Shown piece after piece: positions 25,469-35,721 of a stretch of DNA of 64,000 nt. The translations under genes were made by a program, and so were the position numbers. The first letter of the stretch is position 1; the number at the start of each line of letters is the position of its first letter. The stretch is from Nocardia asiatica NBRC 100129 (lineage in GTDB: Bacteria; Actinomycetota; Actinomycetes; Mycobacteriales; Mycobacteriaceae): contig NZ_BAFS01000193.1 of the NCBI RefSeq assembly GCF_000308415.1, forward strand, positions 1 to 64,000, read 5' to 3'. A model generated the notes under the pieces. That model saw nothing but the letters and a program-made list of their open reading frames with translations, did no database searches and had not been told where the DNA came from.

Positions 25469-25774
25469 CTACTCCGGCAGCCGCAGGTCGGGCTTCTCCA
25501 GCTCCTCGATGTTGACGTCCTTGAAGGTGATGACCCGGACGTGCTTGACGAAGCGCGCCGGGCGATACATGTCCCACACCCACGCATCGCTCATCCGCAC
25601 CTCGAAGTACACCTCACCGTCCGCGTTCTGCGGCCGCAGCTCCACGGAATTGGCCAGGTAGAAGCGGCGCTCGGTCTCCACCACGTACGAAAACTGACCG
25701 ACGATGTCCTTGTACTCGCGATACAGCGAGAGCTCCATCTCGGTTTCGTACTTCTCGAGGTCCTCGGCACTCAT
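25469..25774 (-). CDS. DUF2469 family protein
   Basis: A 101-residue acidic protein, MSAEDLEKYETEMELSLYRE onward, with the strongly conserved YKDIVGQFSYVVETERRFYL and VYFEVRMSDAWVWDMYRPAR. It matches the actinobacterial DUF2469 family (Rv2901c in M. tuberculosis), always near rnhB and yraN. Function unknown. AAGGAGG lies upstream of ATG 25774. Longer frames from 25999 are not supported because they overlap rnhB. Confidence 0.92.
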   Translation of the reverse strand: MSAEDLEKYETEMELSLYREYKDIVGQFSYVVETERRFYLANSVELRPQNADGEVYFEVRMSDAWVWDMYRPARFVKHVRVITFKDVNIEELEKPDLRLPE

Positions 25775-25820
25775 CGGGTGGGACGTCCTCCTTCTCGCCG
25801 CATCGCGTCGTGTGATGACA

Positions 25821-26627
25821 TCATCGCGCATGCGCTGCGTCGGTAGCCACTCGGCCAGCCGTACGCCCGTTCGGAAACTGCTCGGACAGCGCCTCGTCCA
25901 GGCCCTCGGCCAGCACCGCGTCCGCGGTGTCCGCCGCCGCCGCGACCGGCCGCAACCCGGCGGCCTCGCGGACATTGCGCCAGGAGCGACGGTGCTCACT
26001 GCTCGGTCCCAGGCGGTGCAGCGCGGCGGTGTGCTCGGGCGTGTTGTAGCCCTTGTGCGCGGCGAAGCCGTAGCCGGGGAACCGCTGGTCCAGTTCGACC
26101 ATGATGCGGTCCCTGGTGACCTTGGCCAGGATGCTGGCCGCGGCGATGCAGGCCGCGGCCCCGTCGCCGCCGATCACGGGCAGCGAAGGCACGGGAATGC
26201 CGGGAACGCGGAACCCGTCGGTCAGCACGTAACCGGGCTCCTGGCCGAGCCCGGCTACAGCGCGGCGCATGCCCTCGATGTTGGCGACATGGATGCCGAT
26301 CGAGTCGATCTCCCAGGCCGGTATGACGACGACCTGGTAGGCCAGCGCGAGCCGGATGATCACCGGGTAGAGCTCCTCGCGGGTGGCCTCGGTGAGTTTC
26401 TTGGAGTCGTCGAGACCGGCCAGCTTGTCGTAGGCCTTCGGGGCGAGCAGACACGCCGCCACGACCAGCGGTCCCGCGCACGGCCCCCGGCCCGCCTCGT
26501 CTACTCCGGCGACCGGCCCGAGACCACTGCGGATCAACGCCGCCTCGAGTGTGCGCAACCCTCCGGCCCTGCGCATCACCACGCGCGGCGGCCAACCATT
26601 ACCCACCGGCACTCGCCCTTGCCCCAC
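25821..26627 (-). CDS. rnhB: Ribonuclease HII
   Basis: RNase HII removes ribonucleotides from DNA-RNA hybrids. The 268-residue protein has the catalytic block [20 protein letters not shown] (Asp and Glu of the DEDD set), [12 protein letters not shown], and [23 protein letters not shown] in the second half. The C-terminus carries about 45 extra residues rich in Ala/Glu. Start GTG 26627; GTG 26606 or ATG 26576 are alternatives, but [14 protein letters not shown] aligns with the N-terminus I remember for mycobacterial RnhB, so a start before it is preferred. It is 27 bp downstream of lepB. Confidence 0.93.
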   Translation of the reverse strand: MGQGRVPVGNGWPPRVVMRRAGGLRTLEAALIRSGLGPVAGVDEAGRGPCAGPLVVAACLLAPKAYDKLAGLDDSKKLTEATREELYPVIIRLALAYQVVVIPAWEIDSIGIHVANIEGMRRAVAGLGQEPGYVLTDGFRVPGIPVPSLPVIGGDGAAACIAAASILAKVTRDRIMVELDQRFPGYGFAAHKGYNTPEHTAALHRLGPSSEHRRSWRNVREAAGLRPVAAAADTADAVLAEGLDEALSEQFPNGRTAGRVATDAAHAR

Positions 26628-26654
26628 CGTCCGATTATCCCGCGCCCCGCGTGA

Positions 26655-27437
26655 TCAGTTCCGCTGGGGATTCTCCGTGTGCACCGGACCGATCCGGCCC
26701 GGCGGCCAGATCTTGAACACCGCCTTGCCGCGGATGTTGTCCACCGGGATGGTGCCCTGCAGTTCGTCGTTGATGTGCGCGCGGGAGTCGGCGGACTGGT
26801 TGCGGTTGTCGCCCATCACCCACAGATGCCCCTCGGGAACCTTCACGGGCTTGAACTCACGGCCGCCGGTGGAGTTGTAGGGCTGGCCCGGCACGTACGG
26901 GGCGAGGTAGCGCGCGTACGGCTCGTCCAGCGGCTTGCCGTCCACGATCACCCGGCCCTGCGGATCGCAGCACTCCACGGTCTGACCGCCGACCGCGATA
27001 ACTCGTTTCACCAGATCGTTCTCGTCCGGCGGCACCAGGCCGAAGAAAGAGAAGAAGTTCTGCACGCCGCGGATGGCGGCATTGTCCGAGCGGATGGACT
27101 TGTAGTGGGTGTTCCACGAGGGCGGGCCGACGAACACGACCACGTCGCCCGGCTGTGGGTCGCTCCAGTAGTAGCTCAGCTTCTGCACGTAGATGCGGTC
27201 GCCGGTGCATCCGGCGCACCCGTGCAACGTGGTCTCCATCGACTCCGACGGAATCACGTACGGCCGGCCGACGAAGGTGACCATCAGCGCGGCGATCACC
27301 GCCGCGATCACGATGAGGATCGGCAATTCCTGCCAGAACGGCCGCTGCTTCTTCTTCGCCCGCCGCTTCGCGCGACCGGCCCGCGTTTTCTCGTCGCCCG
27401 ATTCGGACACCGACACCGACCCACTTTCGTCTGCCAC
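26655..27437 (-). CDS. lepB: Type I signal peptidase
   Basis: LepB cleaves Sec and Tat signal peptides on the outer face of the membrane. The 260-residue protein has a basic cytoplasmic N-terminus (RAGRAKRRAKKKQRPF), one membrane anchor (about residues 35-57), the catalytic serine in VIPSESMETTLHG and the catalytic lysine in LVKRVIAVGG. The MGDNRNQSADSR box follows. HGCAGCTGDR and ECCDP hold paired cysteines, as in relatives. The start GTG 27437 has no clear RBS; it fits the family's length. Upstream neighbour is rplS. Confidence 0.94.
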   Translation of the reverse strand: MADESGSVSVSESGDEKTRAGRAKRRAKKKQRPFWQELPILIVIAAVIAALMVTFVGRPYVIPSESMETTLHGCAGCTGDRIYVQKLSYYWSDPQPGDVVVFVGPPSWNTHYKSIRSDNAAIRGVQNFFSFFGLVPPDENDLVKRVIAVGGQTVECCDPQGRVIVDGKPLDEPYARYLAPYVPGQPYNSTGGREFKPVKVPEGHLWVMGDNRNQSADSRAHINDELQGTIPVDNIRGKAVFKIWPPGRIGPVHTENPQRN

Positions 27438-27513
27438 GCCGAACAGATTAGCCCGGCAGCGAAACCGAGGTCCGATGCCGGGCTGGGGAAAATCTGTGTG
27501 CCGAGAGGCTAGC

Positions 27514-27855
27514 TCAGCGCTTTTCCTTGATCTTGGCGGCCTTGCCGCGCAGATCGCGCAGGTAGTACAGCTTGGCGCGGCGGACGTCACCGCGGGTCAC
27601 GACATCGATGTGGTCGATGTTCGGGCTGTGCACCGGGAAGGTGCGCTCCACGCCGACACCGAACGACACCTTGCGGACCGTGAAGGTCTCCCGGATGCCG
27701 CCACCCTGGCGACGGATCACGACGCCCTTGAAGACCTGGATGCGCTCCTTCGAGCCCTCGATGACCTTCACGTGCACGTTCAGCGTGTCGCCCGGCCGGA
27801 AGTCGGGGACGTCGCTGCGCAGCGACTTCTCGTCGACGAAGTCAAGGGTGTTCAT
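27514..27855 (-). CDS. rplS: 50S ribosomal protein L19
   Basis: L19 sits at the 30S-50S interface. The 113-residue protein contains [30 protein letters not shown] and the C-terminal [20 protein letters not shown] typical of the family. Start ATG 27855: AAGGA is 6 bases upstream; an ATG two codons earlier overlaps that RBS. An extended -10 like CACAAT on the minus strand at 27974-27979 may be its promoter. Confidence 0.97.
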   Translation of the reverse strand: MNTLDFVDEKSLRSDVPDFRPGDTLNVHVKVIEGSKERIQVFKGVVIRRQGGGIRETFTVRKVSFGVGVERTFPVHSPNIDHIDVVTRGDVRRAKLYYLRDLRGKAAKIKEKR

Positions 27856-28012
27856 TTCCATCCTTATGGTTTCGCGCGAACAGAGGACCCTGGCGGCACT
27901 GGACGTGCTCGGCCGGTTCATGCTCCGATCAATGGGGTGCGCCGGGTCGACAATCACCCAGGGCAACCTGTGCATTGTGCCAGATCGGCGCGCTGCGGAA
28001 GAAATCGGCCCC

Positions 28013-28933
28013 TCAGTGGTTCCGTTCGCCGGAGATGGCGTCCTGTTCGGGCGGCGGGCTGGGCGCGTGCAGCGGACCGTGATCGGAATGCCACAGCGAA
28101 TGGGGCCGGTGCGGCGCGGGCGGCGCGGGCACCACCGTGCGGGTGAGTTCCGCCTCCGCCGCGGTGCGGACATGTTCGACGTCCGGTTTGCCGGCGACCA
28201 GATCCTGCACGAAGATCTTCGCGCGGATGACCGGTCGGCGATAGCGCCGTTCTCGGACGATGGCCCGGTACATCAGGCGCCTGCGATCGCCGTAACGCCA
28301 GCGTGCCCAGGGCGCACCCGGGCGGCTCAGTCGCAGCGCGCCGACGACCAGCAGCGGCAGGAAGAACATGCCGAACAGGCCGGTCCAGATCTTGCCCTTG
28401 GCGATGACGATGGCGGCCAGCGCCAGGTTGACCACGGAGAACACGACGACGAAGAGACGGACCTCGACGCTCGGGTCGCGCCGGAAGTCGTTGATGTCCA
28501 GCAGCCACAGCGGGTGGAAGCCAAGCAGCAGCAACCCCGTCACCGCGAGGGCGACGAACACCGCGTCCACCGACGTGCGTCCCTGTTCCTCCCAGTACAC
28601 GTCGCGCAGGTAGAAGATCAGCGCGAATTCGTCCAGGACCAGTGCCGCGCCGACGCCGAAGGCGGCCGCGAGGACACTGGCCGTGGTCGTGTCGGTGCTC
28701 TGGTACTCCGTGACCATGCCGATGCCCGAGACGAGCACCAGGATCACCCCGAAGACCATGTGATGGACGTGGGTGTCACCGGCCCGCAGGTTGCCCGGCC
28801 ACCAGCGCACCCGCGCGCGGATCAGCCGCACGCTGACGCGGATGAACAGGAACCCGACGATGAACCCGAGCAGGAAGCACAGCAACGGCAGCCGCCCTTG
28901 GGCGATCACGTCCTCGTGGAGCCACCGTCGCAT
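28013..28933 (-). CDS. Conserved multi-span membrane protein, unrecognised
   Basis: A 306-residue protein with about six hydrophobic segments between residues 15 and 200. A motif [14 protein letters not shown] lies between the first two, and a [20 protein letters not shown] stretch between helices 3 and 4. The C-terminal 100 residues are cytoplasmic, basic, then Pro/His-rich. Histidines in THVHH could bind metal, but that is speculation. Relatives occur in actinobacteria without known function. ATG 28933 follows a GGAGGG-like stretch. It lies between tex and rplS on the same strand; the rplS start is 158 bp further on. Confidence 0.75.
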   Translation of the reverse strand: MRRWLHEDVIAQGRLPLLCFLLGFIVGFLFIRVSVRLIRARVRWWPGNLRAGDTHVHHMVFGVILVLVSGIGMVTEYQSTDTTTASVLAAAFGVGAALVLDEFALIFYLRDVYWEEQGRTSVDAVFVALAVTGLLLLGFHPLWLLDINDFRRDPSVEVRLFVVVFSVVNLALAAIVIAKGKIWTGLFGMFFLPLLVVGALRLSRPGAPWARWRYGDRRRLMYRAIVRERRYRRPVIRAKIFVQDLVAGKPDVEHVRTAAEAELTRTVVPAPPAPHRPHSLWHSDHGPLHAPSPPPEQDAISGERNH

Positions 28934-28960
28934 GGCCGCTACTCCCTCCCGCGCGCCGGA

Positions 28961-31390
28961 CTACTGGCCGAAGCCCGCCCTGCGCAACGCGTCCGCCATC
29001 GCGCCGCTCGGCGCGGGCGCGTTGCGGCGCTGATTGCCGCCGCGGTTCTGTGCTTGATTGCGGCCTTGGCCCTGCTGACCTTTCTGACCATTCTGCCGCT
29101 GCCGCTGCTCGCCGCCGCCCCCGGACCGGCCGCCTTGGCCGCCCTGGCCGCGCTGCCGGTTGTCGCCGCCCTTGGCGGGCGCGCCGGGCTCGTCGTCCAG
29201 GCGCAGGGTCAAGCCGATGCGCTGGCGGGCCACGTCCACCTCGAGCACCTTCACCTTGACCACGTCGCCGGACTTCACCACTTCGCGCGGGTCCTTGACG
29301 AAGTTGTGCGACATGGCCGAGACGTGCACCAAGCCGTCCTGGTGCACGCCCACGTCGACGAACGCGCCGAACGCCGCCACATTGGTCACCACGCCCTCGA
29401 GCACCATGCCGGGCTTCAGGTCGGCGACCTTCTCCACACCCGCGGCGAACTCCGCGGTCTTGAACTCCGGGCGCGGGTCACGGCCCGGCTTCTCCAACTC
29501 GGCGATGATGTCGCTGACGGTGGGGACACCGAAACGCTCGTCGGTGAAATCCCCGGCGCGCAGCGAGCGCAGCACCGTGGTGTTCCCGATGACCTCCGCG
29601 ATACCGCGACCGGTCGATTCCAGGATGCGCCGCACCACCGGATACGCCTCGGGGTGCACCGCGGAGGTGTCCAGCGGATCGTCGCCGCCGCGAATACGCA
29701 GGAAGCCCGCGCACTGCTCGAACGCCTTCGGGCCCAGGCGCGGCACGTCCAGCAGCGCGGTCCTGCTGCGGAACGGGCCGTTCTGGTCCCGGTGCGCCAC
29801 AATGCTCTCCGCCACCGAACCGGCGATGCCGGACACCCGCGACAGCAGCGGCACCGAGGCCGTGTTCACGTCGACGCCGACCGCGTTCACCGCGTCCTCG
29901 ACCACCGCGCCCAGCGAGCGGGCCAGCAGCGATTCGGACACGTCGTGCTGGTACTGGCCGACACCGATGGACTTCGGGTCGATCTTCACCAGCTCGGCCA
30001 GCGGGTCCTGCAGCCGCCGCGCGATGGACACCGCGCCGCGCAGCGACACGTCGAGTTCGGGCAGCTCTTGGGAGGCGTAAGCCGATGCGGAGTACACCGA
30101 GGCGCCCGCCTCGGACACCACGATCTTGGTCGGCTTGTTCTCCGGGATGCGGGCGATCAGTTCGGCGGCGAGTGCGTCGGTCTCGCGCGAGGCGGTGCCG
30201 TTGCCGATGGCGATGAGCTCCACGCCGAATCGTGCGACCAGCGCGCCCAGCACGGCCAGTGATTTCTCCGTCTGGCCCTGCGGTTTGTGCGGGTAGATCA
30301 CCTCGGTGGCGACCACTTTGCCGGTGGCGTCGACCACCGCGACCTTCACGCCGGTGCGGTAGCCGGGATCCAGGCCCATCGTGGCGCGGGTGCCCGCGGG
30401 CGCGGCCAGCAACAGGTCGCGCAGGTTCGCGGCGAACACGTCGACCGCGTCCTTCTCCGCCGCCTGGCGCAGCCGCATCCTGGTGTCGATGCCGAGGCTG
30501 ACCTGCAGCTTGGTCCGCCAGGCCCAGCGCACGGTGTCCAGCAGCCAGGAGTCGGCGGGCCTGCCCCGGTCGGCGATGCCGAAACGGGCGGCGATGCGGC
30601 CCTCGTAGACGGTGCACTCGCCCGGCTGCGGTTCCTCGGTGTCCGGCTCGAGGTGCAGCGTGAGCACCTCCTCCTTCTCGCCCCGCAGCAGCGCGAGGAT
30701 GCGGTGGGAGGGCAGCTTGTCGAACGGCTCGCTGAAATCGAAGTAGTCGGCGAATTTCGCGCCGGCCTCCTCCTTGCCCGCCCGCACGGTCGAGGTGACC
30801 TGTCCGCGGTTCCACATCAGCTCACGCAGCTCGCCGACCAGGTCGGCGTCCTCGGCGAAGCGTTCGACCAGGATGGCGCGCGCGCCGTCGAGCTGCTCGG
30901 CGGTGTACTGCGCCGGATCGGTGTTCGGATCCTCGATCAGGGCGTCGGCCACCGGCTCGTGCCCGGCCTCGCGCGCGATCTGCGCCTTGGTGCGCCGCTT
31001 CGGCTTGTACGGCAGGTAGATGTCCTCGAGCCGGGCCTTGGTCTCGGCGAGCAGGATCTGCCGGTGCAGGGCGTCGTCGAGTTTGCCCTGGCCCCGGATG
31101 GATTCGATGATCGCGGCCCGGCGCTCGTCCAGCTCGCGCAGGTAGTGCAGACGCTCGTCGAGCACGCGCAACTGCGCGTCGTCCAGCCCGCCGGTGACCT
31201 CCTTGCGGTACCGGGCGATGAACGGCACCGTCGAGCCACCGTCGAGGAGCTCGACAGCAGCGCGCACCTGGGTCTCGCGCACCGCGAGTTCCTCGGCGAT
31301 GCGCCGGTTCACGCTGGCTGGGCCCGCGGCGTCGGAGCGTGGCACGGCGGGTGTGGACTCTGCACTGGCAGTCTCGGGCGCTGTCGTCAC
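28961..31390 (-). CDS. tex: Tex-family RNA-binding protein with S1 domain
   Basis: Tex is a conserved transcription-accessory nucleic-acid-binding protein. The approx. 809-residue protein has the N-terminal HTH/Tex core (RIAEELAVRETQV, FIARYRKEVTGGLDDAQLR), a YqgF-like domain (TMGLDPGYRTGVKVAVVD near 330), helix-hairpin-helix segments (NTASVPLLSRVSGIAGSVAE, RTALLDVPRLGPKAFEQCAG) and an S1 domain (GMVLEGVVTNVAAFGAFVDV). The tail of about 100 residues is Gly/Gln/Arg-rich and disordered (RQRGQGGQGGRSGGGGEQRQ), an RGG-like RNA-binding feature common in actinobacterial Tex. Start GTG 31390 or GTG 31429. Confidence 0.93.
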   Translation of the reverse strand: MTTAPETASAESTPAVPRSDAAGPASVNRRIAEELAVRETQVRAAVELLDGGSTVPFIARYRKEVTGGLDDAQLRVLDERLHYLRELDERRAAIIESIRGQGKLDDALHRQILLAETKARLEDIYLPYKPKRRTKAQIAREAGHEPVADALIEDPNTDPAQYTAEQLDGARAILVERFAEDADLVGELRELMWNRGQVTSTVRAGKEEAGAKFADYFDFSEPFDKLPSHRILALLRGEKEEVLTLHLEPDTEEPQPGECTVYEGRIAARFGIADRGRPADSWLLDTVRWAWRTKLQVSLGIDTRMRLRQAAEKDAVDVFAANLRDLLLAAPAGTRATMGLDPGYRTGVKVAVVDATGKVVATEVIYPHKPQGQTEKSLAVLGALVARFGVELIAIGNGTASRETDALAAELIARIPENKPTKIVVSEAGASVYSASAYASQELPELDVSLRGAVSIARRLQDPLAELVKIDPKSIGVGQYQHDVSESLLARSLGAVVEDAVNAVGVDVNTASVPLLSRVSGIAGSVAESIVAHRDQNGPFRSRTALLDVPRLGPKAFEQCAGFLRIRGGDDPLDTSAVHPEAYPVVRRILESTGRGIAEVIGNTTVLRSLRAGDFTDERFGVPTVSDIIAELEKPGRDPRPEFKTAEFAAGVEKVADLKPGMVLEGVVTNVAAFGAFVDVGVHQDGLVHVSAMSHNFVKDPREVVKSGDVVKVKVLEVDVARQRIGLTLRLDDEPGAPAKGGDNRQRGQGGQGGRSGGGGEQRQRQNGQKGQQGQGRNQAQNRGGNQRRNAPAPSGAMADALRRAGFGQ

Positions 31391-31450
31391 GACCGAGACA
31401 CTACCGTCGCCGCCTGACAGGCGATCCACACCCAGGTGAACCTCCGAACC

Positions 31451-33091
31451 TCAGCTGTCGCCCAGCCCGAGCAGCCGCCGCGACAGCTGCCGCATCTCGG
31501 CCTTGCGGATCTTGCCGGTGACCGTCATCGGGAACTGCTCGACCACGTGCACGTAGCGCGGGATCTTGAAGTGCGCCAGCTTGCCGGTGGCGAACTCGCG
31601 CACCGCCGTCGCGTCCAACGGCGTTGCGCCCTCCCGCATCCGGACCCAGGCCATCAGCTCCTCGCCGTACTTCGGATCGGGCACCCCGATCACCTGCGCG
31701 TCCAGGATGTCGGGATGGGTGTAGAGGAATTCCTCGATCTCGCGGGGGTAGATGTTCTCGCCGCCGCGGATGACCATGTCCTTGATCCGGCCGGTGACGG
31801 CCAGGTATCCCTCGTCGTCCATCACGCCGATGTCGCCGGTGTGCATCCAGCGGGCGGCGTCGACGACCTCGGCGGTCTTTTCCGGATCGTCCCAGTAGCC
31901 GAGCATCACCGAGTAGCCGCGGGTGCACAGCTCGCCCGGTTCCCCGCGCGGCACCGTCAGTCCCGTTGCGGGATCGACGATCTTGACCTCCAGATGCGGC
32001 CCGACCCGGCCGACCGTGGCGGTACGCCGGTCGATGCCGTCGTCACGGCGGGTCTGGGTGCTGACCGGAGACGTCTCGGTCATGCCGTAGCAGATGCACA
32101 CCTCGCGCATGCCCATCCGGTCGATCACCCGCTTCATCACCTCGACCGGACAGGGTGAACCCGCCATGATGCCGGTGCGCAGCGTGGACAGCTCCACGGT
32201 GGCCGCATCCAGTTCGGCGAGCATGTCGATGAACATGGTGGGCACGCCGTAGAGGGAGGTGCATCGCTCGGCCTCGACCGCGGCCAAGGTCGCTCTCGGA
32301 TCGAACGACGGCGCGGGGATCACGACGGCCGCACCGTGGCTCGTGCTCGCGAGATTGCCCATGACCATGCCGAAACAGTGATAAAAGGGGGTCGGCACGC
32401 AGATCCGGTCCTGCTCGGTATATCCGCACAGCTCGCCGACGAAATAGCCGTTGTTCAGGATGTTGTGGTGGCTGAGCGTGGCGCCCTTGGGGAAACCCGT
32501 GGTGCCGGAGGTGTACTGGATGTTGATCGGGTCGTCGGCGGACAGTCGCGCGCCGAGCGCGGCGAGCCGGGCGGGGTCGATCTCGGTGCGGGCCAGCGCC
32601 TCCCACTCGGGTGTGCCCAGCACGAGCACCTGCGCCAGTCCCGGGCACTTCGGCCGGACCCGCTCGATCATCGCGACATAGTCCGAGGACTTGAACCGCT
32701 CGGCCGCGACGAGCAACCGGACGCCCGCCTGGCGCAGCACGTACTCCAGTTCGCTGGTGCGGTAGGCCGGATTGACGGTGACCAGGATCGCGCCGATCTT
32801 CGCCGTGGCGTATTGCAGCACGAACCATTCCGCGCAGTTCGGCGCCCAGATGCCGACCCGGTCCCCTTTGCCGATGCCTTGTCCGGCCAGGCCGCAGGCC
32901 AGGGCATCGACCGCCGCGCCGAGTTCCCGATACGTCCAGCGACGTGCGGTCGGGCAATCCACCAGCGCTTCTCGCTGCGGGAACGCAGCCACCGTCCGAT
33001 CGAGATTGCCGCCGATGGTGTCACCGAGCAGCGGGATGTCGGACACCCCGCAGGCGTAGCTGGGCACGGGCGGCCGCGCGACCGACGTCAT
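31451..33091 (-). CDS. Acyl-CoA synthetase, AMP-binding (FadD35-like)
   Basis: A 546-residue adenylate-forming enzyme that activates a fatty or related carboxylic acid with ATP, then CoA. It has the P-loop-like [12 protein letters not shown] (near residue 190), YGMTETSP (near 335), the hinge [16 protein letters not shown] and the catalytic C-terminal lysine in [12 protein letters not shown]. It resembles the FadD35-type medium/long-chain ligases; chain length is not predictable. Its ATG overlaps the stop of the upstream AMP ligase by 4 bp, so the two ligases are translated together. Confidence 0.9.
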   Translation of the reverse strand: MTSVARPPVPSYACGVSDIPLLGDTIGGNLDRTVAAFPQREALVDCPTARRWTYRELGAAVDALACGLAGQGIGKGDRVGIWAPNCAEWFVLQYATAKIGAILVTVNPAYRTSELEYVLRQAGVRLLVAAERFKSSDYVAMIERVRPKCPGLAQVLVLGTPEWEALARTEIDPARLAALGARLSADDPINIQYTSGTTGFPKGATLSHHNILNNGYFVGELCGYTEQDRICVPTPFYHCFGMVMGNLASTSHGAAVVIPAPSFDPRATLAAVEAERCTSLYGVPTMFIDMLAELDAATVELSTLRTGIMAGSPCPVEVMKRVIDRMGMREVCICYGMTETSPVSTQTRRDDGIDRRTATVGRVGPHLEVKIVDPATGLTVPRGEPGELCTRGYSVMLGYWDDPEKTAEVVDAARWMHTGDIGVMDDEGYLAVTGRIKDMVIRGGENIYPREIEEFLYTHPDILDAQVIGVPDPKYGEELMAWVRMREGATPLDATAVREFATGKLAHFKIPRYVHVVEQFPMTVTGKIRKAEMRQLSRRLLGLGDS

Positions 33092-34722
33092 CGCGCACCG
33101 CCCTGCCGCAGCACGAATCGCTGCACCTTGCCGCTGGGCGTCTTCGGCAGGTTGGGTACGAAGTGGACCCTGCGCGGGTAGGCGTGTGCGGCGAACTTCT
33201 TCTTCACCAGGCACTGCAACTCGGCTTCCAGGCCGGGACTTCCCGTCGGGCCGTCGCGCAGCACGACGAACGCCTCCAGCACTTCGCCGCGCAGTTCGTC
33301 CGGCACGCCCACCACCGCCGCCTCCGCGACCTGCTCGTGCAGCACCAGCACGCTCTCCACCTCGAACGGGCCGATGCGGTAGCCCGCCATGATGATCACG
33401 TCGTCGTCGCGGGCGGAGAAGCGGAAGAAGCCGTTCTCGTCCTGCGATCCCGCGTCCCCGGTCAGGTACCAGCGACCGTCGGCGGTGTACCGCTGCGCGG
33501 TGCGCTCCGGTGCGTCGAGGTAGCCGAGGAACCACAGCAGCGGGCTGCGTTCGGTGTCGATCGCGACTCGGCCCACTTCGCCGGTGGGAGCGGCGACGTC
33601 GGCGTCGTCGGCGAGCACGGCGCAGGTCCAGCCCGGTAACGCACGGCCCATCGATCCGGCGGGAGTCTCCGTGTCGAGGTCTTCGTGCCAGGCGTTGCAG
33701 ATCACCATGCCGTGCTCGGTCTGGCCGTAGTGGTCGCGCACCGCGACGCCCAGGTACTCGACGGACCAAGCGACGACCTCGGGGGTCAGCGGCTCCCCTG
33801 CCGAGGAGGCGCGGCGCAACCTGGAATGCACGGGCGGGGTGGCGCTGTCGGAGCGCAGCGCGCGATAGACCGTCGGGGCGGCGGCGAAGTTGGTGACGCC
33901 GAAGGTGTCCAGCACCTGCCAGGTCAGCGCGGCGGAGAACGGCGCGTGCAGCAGGATGCTGCGGACGCCGGTGGCCAGCGGGGCGAGGATGGCGTAGTAG
34001 AGCCCGTAGGCCCAGCCCGGATCGGCGGCGTTCCAGAAGACGTCGGCGGGCCGCACGTCCAGCGCGAGTTCCTGGTAGGCGTGGAAGGACGCGAGCGCGC
34101 GCAGCGGAATCGGGACGCCTTTGGGCGTGCCCGTGGTGCCGCTGGTGAACAGCTGGACGAGCAGTCCGTCGCCGCCCACCGCGACGGGACGGGCGCTCGG
34201 GTGGGTGGCCGAATGGGCGTCGAGCAGTTCGTCCATCGCCACGGCCGCCCCGGGGGCCTCGGCGCCGGCGACGATCAAGCGCCAGGGCGGGTCCGCGGGC
34301 AGATCCGGCCCTGGCGCCAGCTTCGGCGCCTGGTCGGCGTCGGCGATGACGACCGAGGCCCGGCTCGCGTTCAACCGCAGGGCGATGGCGGGTGGTGCGA
34401 ACGCGGTGAACAGCGGAACATGCACCGCGCCGCGGCGCCAGATGCCGAGCAGAGCGACCACCAGGTCGGCCGACTTCGCCATCAGCGTCGCGACCCGGTG
34501 GCCGGGTTCGACGCCGAGTTCGGCGAGCGCGGCGGCGCAGCGGGCGGAGCGTTCGCGCAGTTCGCCGTAGGTGAGGTCGGTCGAGGACAGGTCGGCCTCG
34601 ACGATCGTGAAGGCGACCCGGTCGGCGGGATGCCGATCGCACAGCAGGTCGGCGGCCGACGCGTCACCGCGGTCGTAACAGTCCAGCAGTTCGCGCACCC
34701 GCTGATTCGGATCGGTGCCCAT
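33088..34722 (-). CDS. Acyl-CoA synthetase, medium-chain/acetyl type
   Basis: A 544-residue AMP-dependent ligase, distinct from its partner: [15 protein letters not shown] near residue 195, [11 protein letters not shown] near 330 (the Q-E form seen in medium-chain and acetyl-CoA-type enzymes), [12 protein letters not shown] hinge, and the C-terminal [11 protein letters not shown] lysine. The ATG at 34722 has GAGGAG upstream; the longer frame is unsupported. First gene of the two-ligase unit and divergent from the GAF-LuxR regulator, with a perfect palindrome in the 99-bp gap. Confidence 0.9.
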   Translation of the reverse strand: MGTDPNQRVRELLDCYDRGDASAADLLCDRHPADRVAFTIVEADLSSTDLTYGELRERSARCAAALAELGVEPGHRVATLMAKSADLVVALLGIWRRGAVHVPLFTAFAPPAIALRLNASRASVVIADADQAPKLAPGPDLPADPPWRLIVAGAEAPGAAVAMDELLDAHSATHPSARPVAVGGDGLLVQLFTSGTTGTPKGVPIPLRALASFHAYQELALDVRPADVFWNAADPGWAYGLYYAILAPLATGVRSILLHAPFSAALTWQVLDTFGVTNFAAAPTVYRALRSDSATPPVHSRLRRASSAGEPLTPEVVAWSVEYLGVAVRDHYGQTEHGMVICNAWHEDLDTETPAGSMGRALPGWTCAVLADDADVAAPTGEVGRVAIDTERSPLLWFLGYLDAPERTAQRYTADGRWYLTGDAGSQDENGFFRFSARDDDVIIMAGYRIGPFEVESVLVLHEQVAEAAVVGVPDELRGEVLEAFVVLRDGPTGSPGLEAELQCLVKKKFAAHAYPRRVHFVPNLPKTPSGKVQRFVLRQGGAR

Positions 34723-34770
34723 CTTCGGTTCTCCTCGTTCTGTGATCCAGCGCAACCCGGGTGTGCAATA

Positions 34771-34787
34771 GGATGTGGGTCACATCC
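34771..34787. promoter_or_regulatory. Palindrome between divergent ligase and LuxR genes
   Basis: GGATGTG (34771-34777) and CACATCC (34781-34787) form a perfect 7-bp inverted repeat with a 3-nt spacer, roughly midway in the 99-bp divergent gap. It fits a dimeric LuxR-type operator shared by the two ligase genes and the regulator. Confidence 0.5.
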
Positions 34788-34821
34788 CGCTGTCCACTAC
34801 CCCCGAAAAGGGGTGAGTCTC

Positions 34822-35673
34822 GTGACCCACACCGCTCTGCTGCGCCCCCGCGACAGCGACGCCCTGCGCGCCGAGATCCGCTGGGTGGCGAGCACCGCGG
34901 GTGTGCCGGTGGCCTTCGGCGGCGAAGTGCACGGTGACGCCTTGTTGCTGTCGGAATTCGTCGGCACGCTGACCAACGGCCTGCGCGGCTTGGCCGTCGC
35001 GCGGACTTCGGGGCTGGGAGGCCGGGTGATGGAATCCGGACGGCCCGCCGCGGTCTCCGACTATCGCCGCGCTTCCTCGATCACCCACGACTACGACGGG
35101 CCGGTCTCCGGTGAGGGCATCCGCTCCGTGCTCGCCGTCCCCGTGGTGGTGGACCAGCGCGCACGCGCGGTGCTCTACGCCGCGACCAGGGGCGTCAGCC
35201 CGCTGGGCGACCGCACCGCCGATCTCGTCGTCCAGGCCGGACGCCGCTTGGCCTCCGAGATCGCCATCCGCGACGAGGTCGACCGTCGCGTGCGCATGCT
35301 GGAGCTGGCCGCCCCGTCGGCCCCGGCCGCCCCGGCCGTCACCGAGGAGCTGCGCGATATCCACGCCGAGCTGCGCGGCATGGCGCGTTCCGCGGAGGAC
35401 GACCGGTTGCGCGGACGCTTGCACGCGGTGTGCGAACGACTCACCCGGGTCCTGGCCGGCGAACCGCACCCCGACAGCCCGCGCCTGTCCCGCCGCGAAC
35501 TCGACGTGCTCGCCCAGATCGCCTTGGGCTGCACCAATCAAGAAGCGGCGCAACGCCTCTCACTCGGCCCGGAAACCGTCAAGAGCTACCTGCGCAACGC
35601 GATGGTCAAACTCGACGCCCACTCCAGGCACGAGGCGGTGGTAGCGGCCCGCCGCCACGGCTTGCTGCCCTGA
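34822..35673 (+). CDS. LuxR-type regulator with GAF-like sensor
   Basis: A 283-residue regulator. Residues about 10-150 form a GAF-like small-molecule domain (EGIRSVLAVPVVVDQRARAV is typical). A coiled linker (VTEELRDIHAELRGMARSAE) leads to the C-terminal LuxR HTH (about 222-280: LSRRELDVLAQIALGCTNQE, then LSLGPETVKSYLRNAMVKLD). GTG 34822 has AAAGGGG 8 bases upstream; GTG 34813 is the alternative. Divergent from the acyl-CoA synthetase pair, which it may control in response to an acyl compound; that target is inferred from position. Confidence 0.87.
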   Translation: MTHTALLRPRDSDALRAEIRWVASTAGVPVAFGGEVHGDALLLSEFVGTLTNGLRGLAVARTSGLGGRVMESGRPAAVSDYRRASSITHDYDGPVSGEGIRSVLAVPVVVDQRARAVLYAATRGVSPLGDRTADLVVQAGRRLASEIAIRDEVDRRVRMLELAAPSAPAAPAVTEELRDIHAELRGMARSAEDDRLRGRLHAVCERLTRVLAGEPHPDSPRLSRRELDVLAQIALGCTNQEAAQRLSLGPETVKSYLRNAMVKLDAHSRHEAVVAARRHGLLP

Positions 35674-35686
35674 GGACGAGTCCTCA
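35671..35686. terminator. Short stem-loop at the LuxR stop codon
   Basis: TGAGGA/TCCTCA with a CGAG tetraloop begins at the stop codon itself (35671-35673) and lies in the 48-bp convergent gap with the TetR gene. It may help end both transcripts; there is no T-tract. Confidence 0.35.
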
Positions 35687-35721
35687 ACGCACCGGAAGTG
35701 GCGCCTCGGCAGCCTTCCCCG

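Noticed and set aside
27572..30262. An 896-residue open frame on the plus strand across rplS, the membrane protein gene and tex.
   Set aside because: It is antisense to clear genes, rich in Arg/Gly/His/Gln with no domain; high GC makes long shadow frames common.
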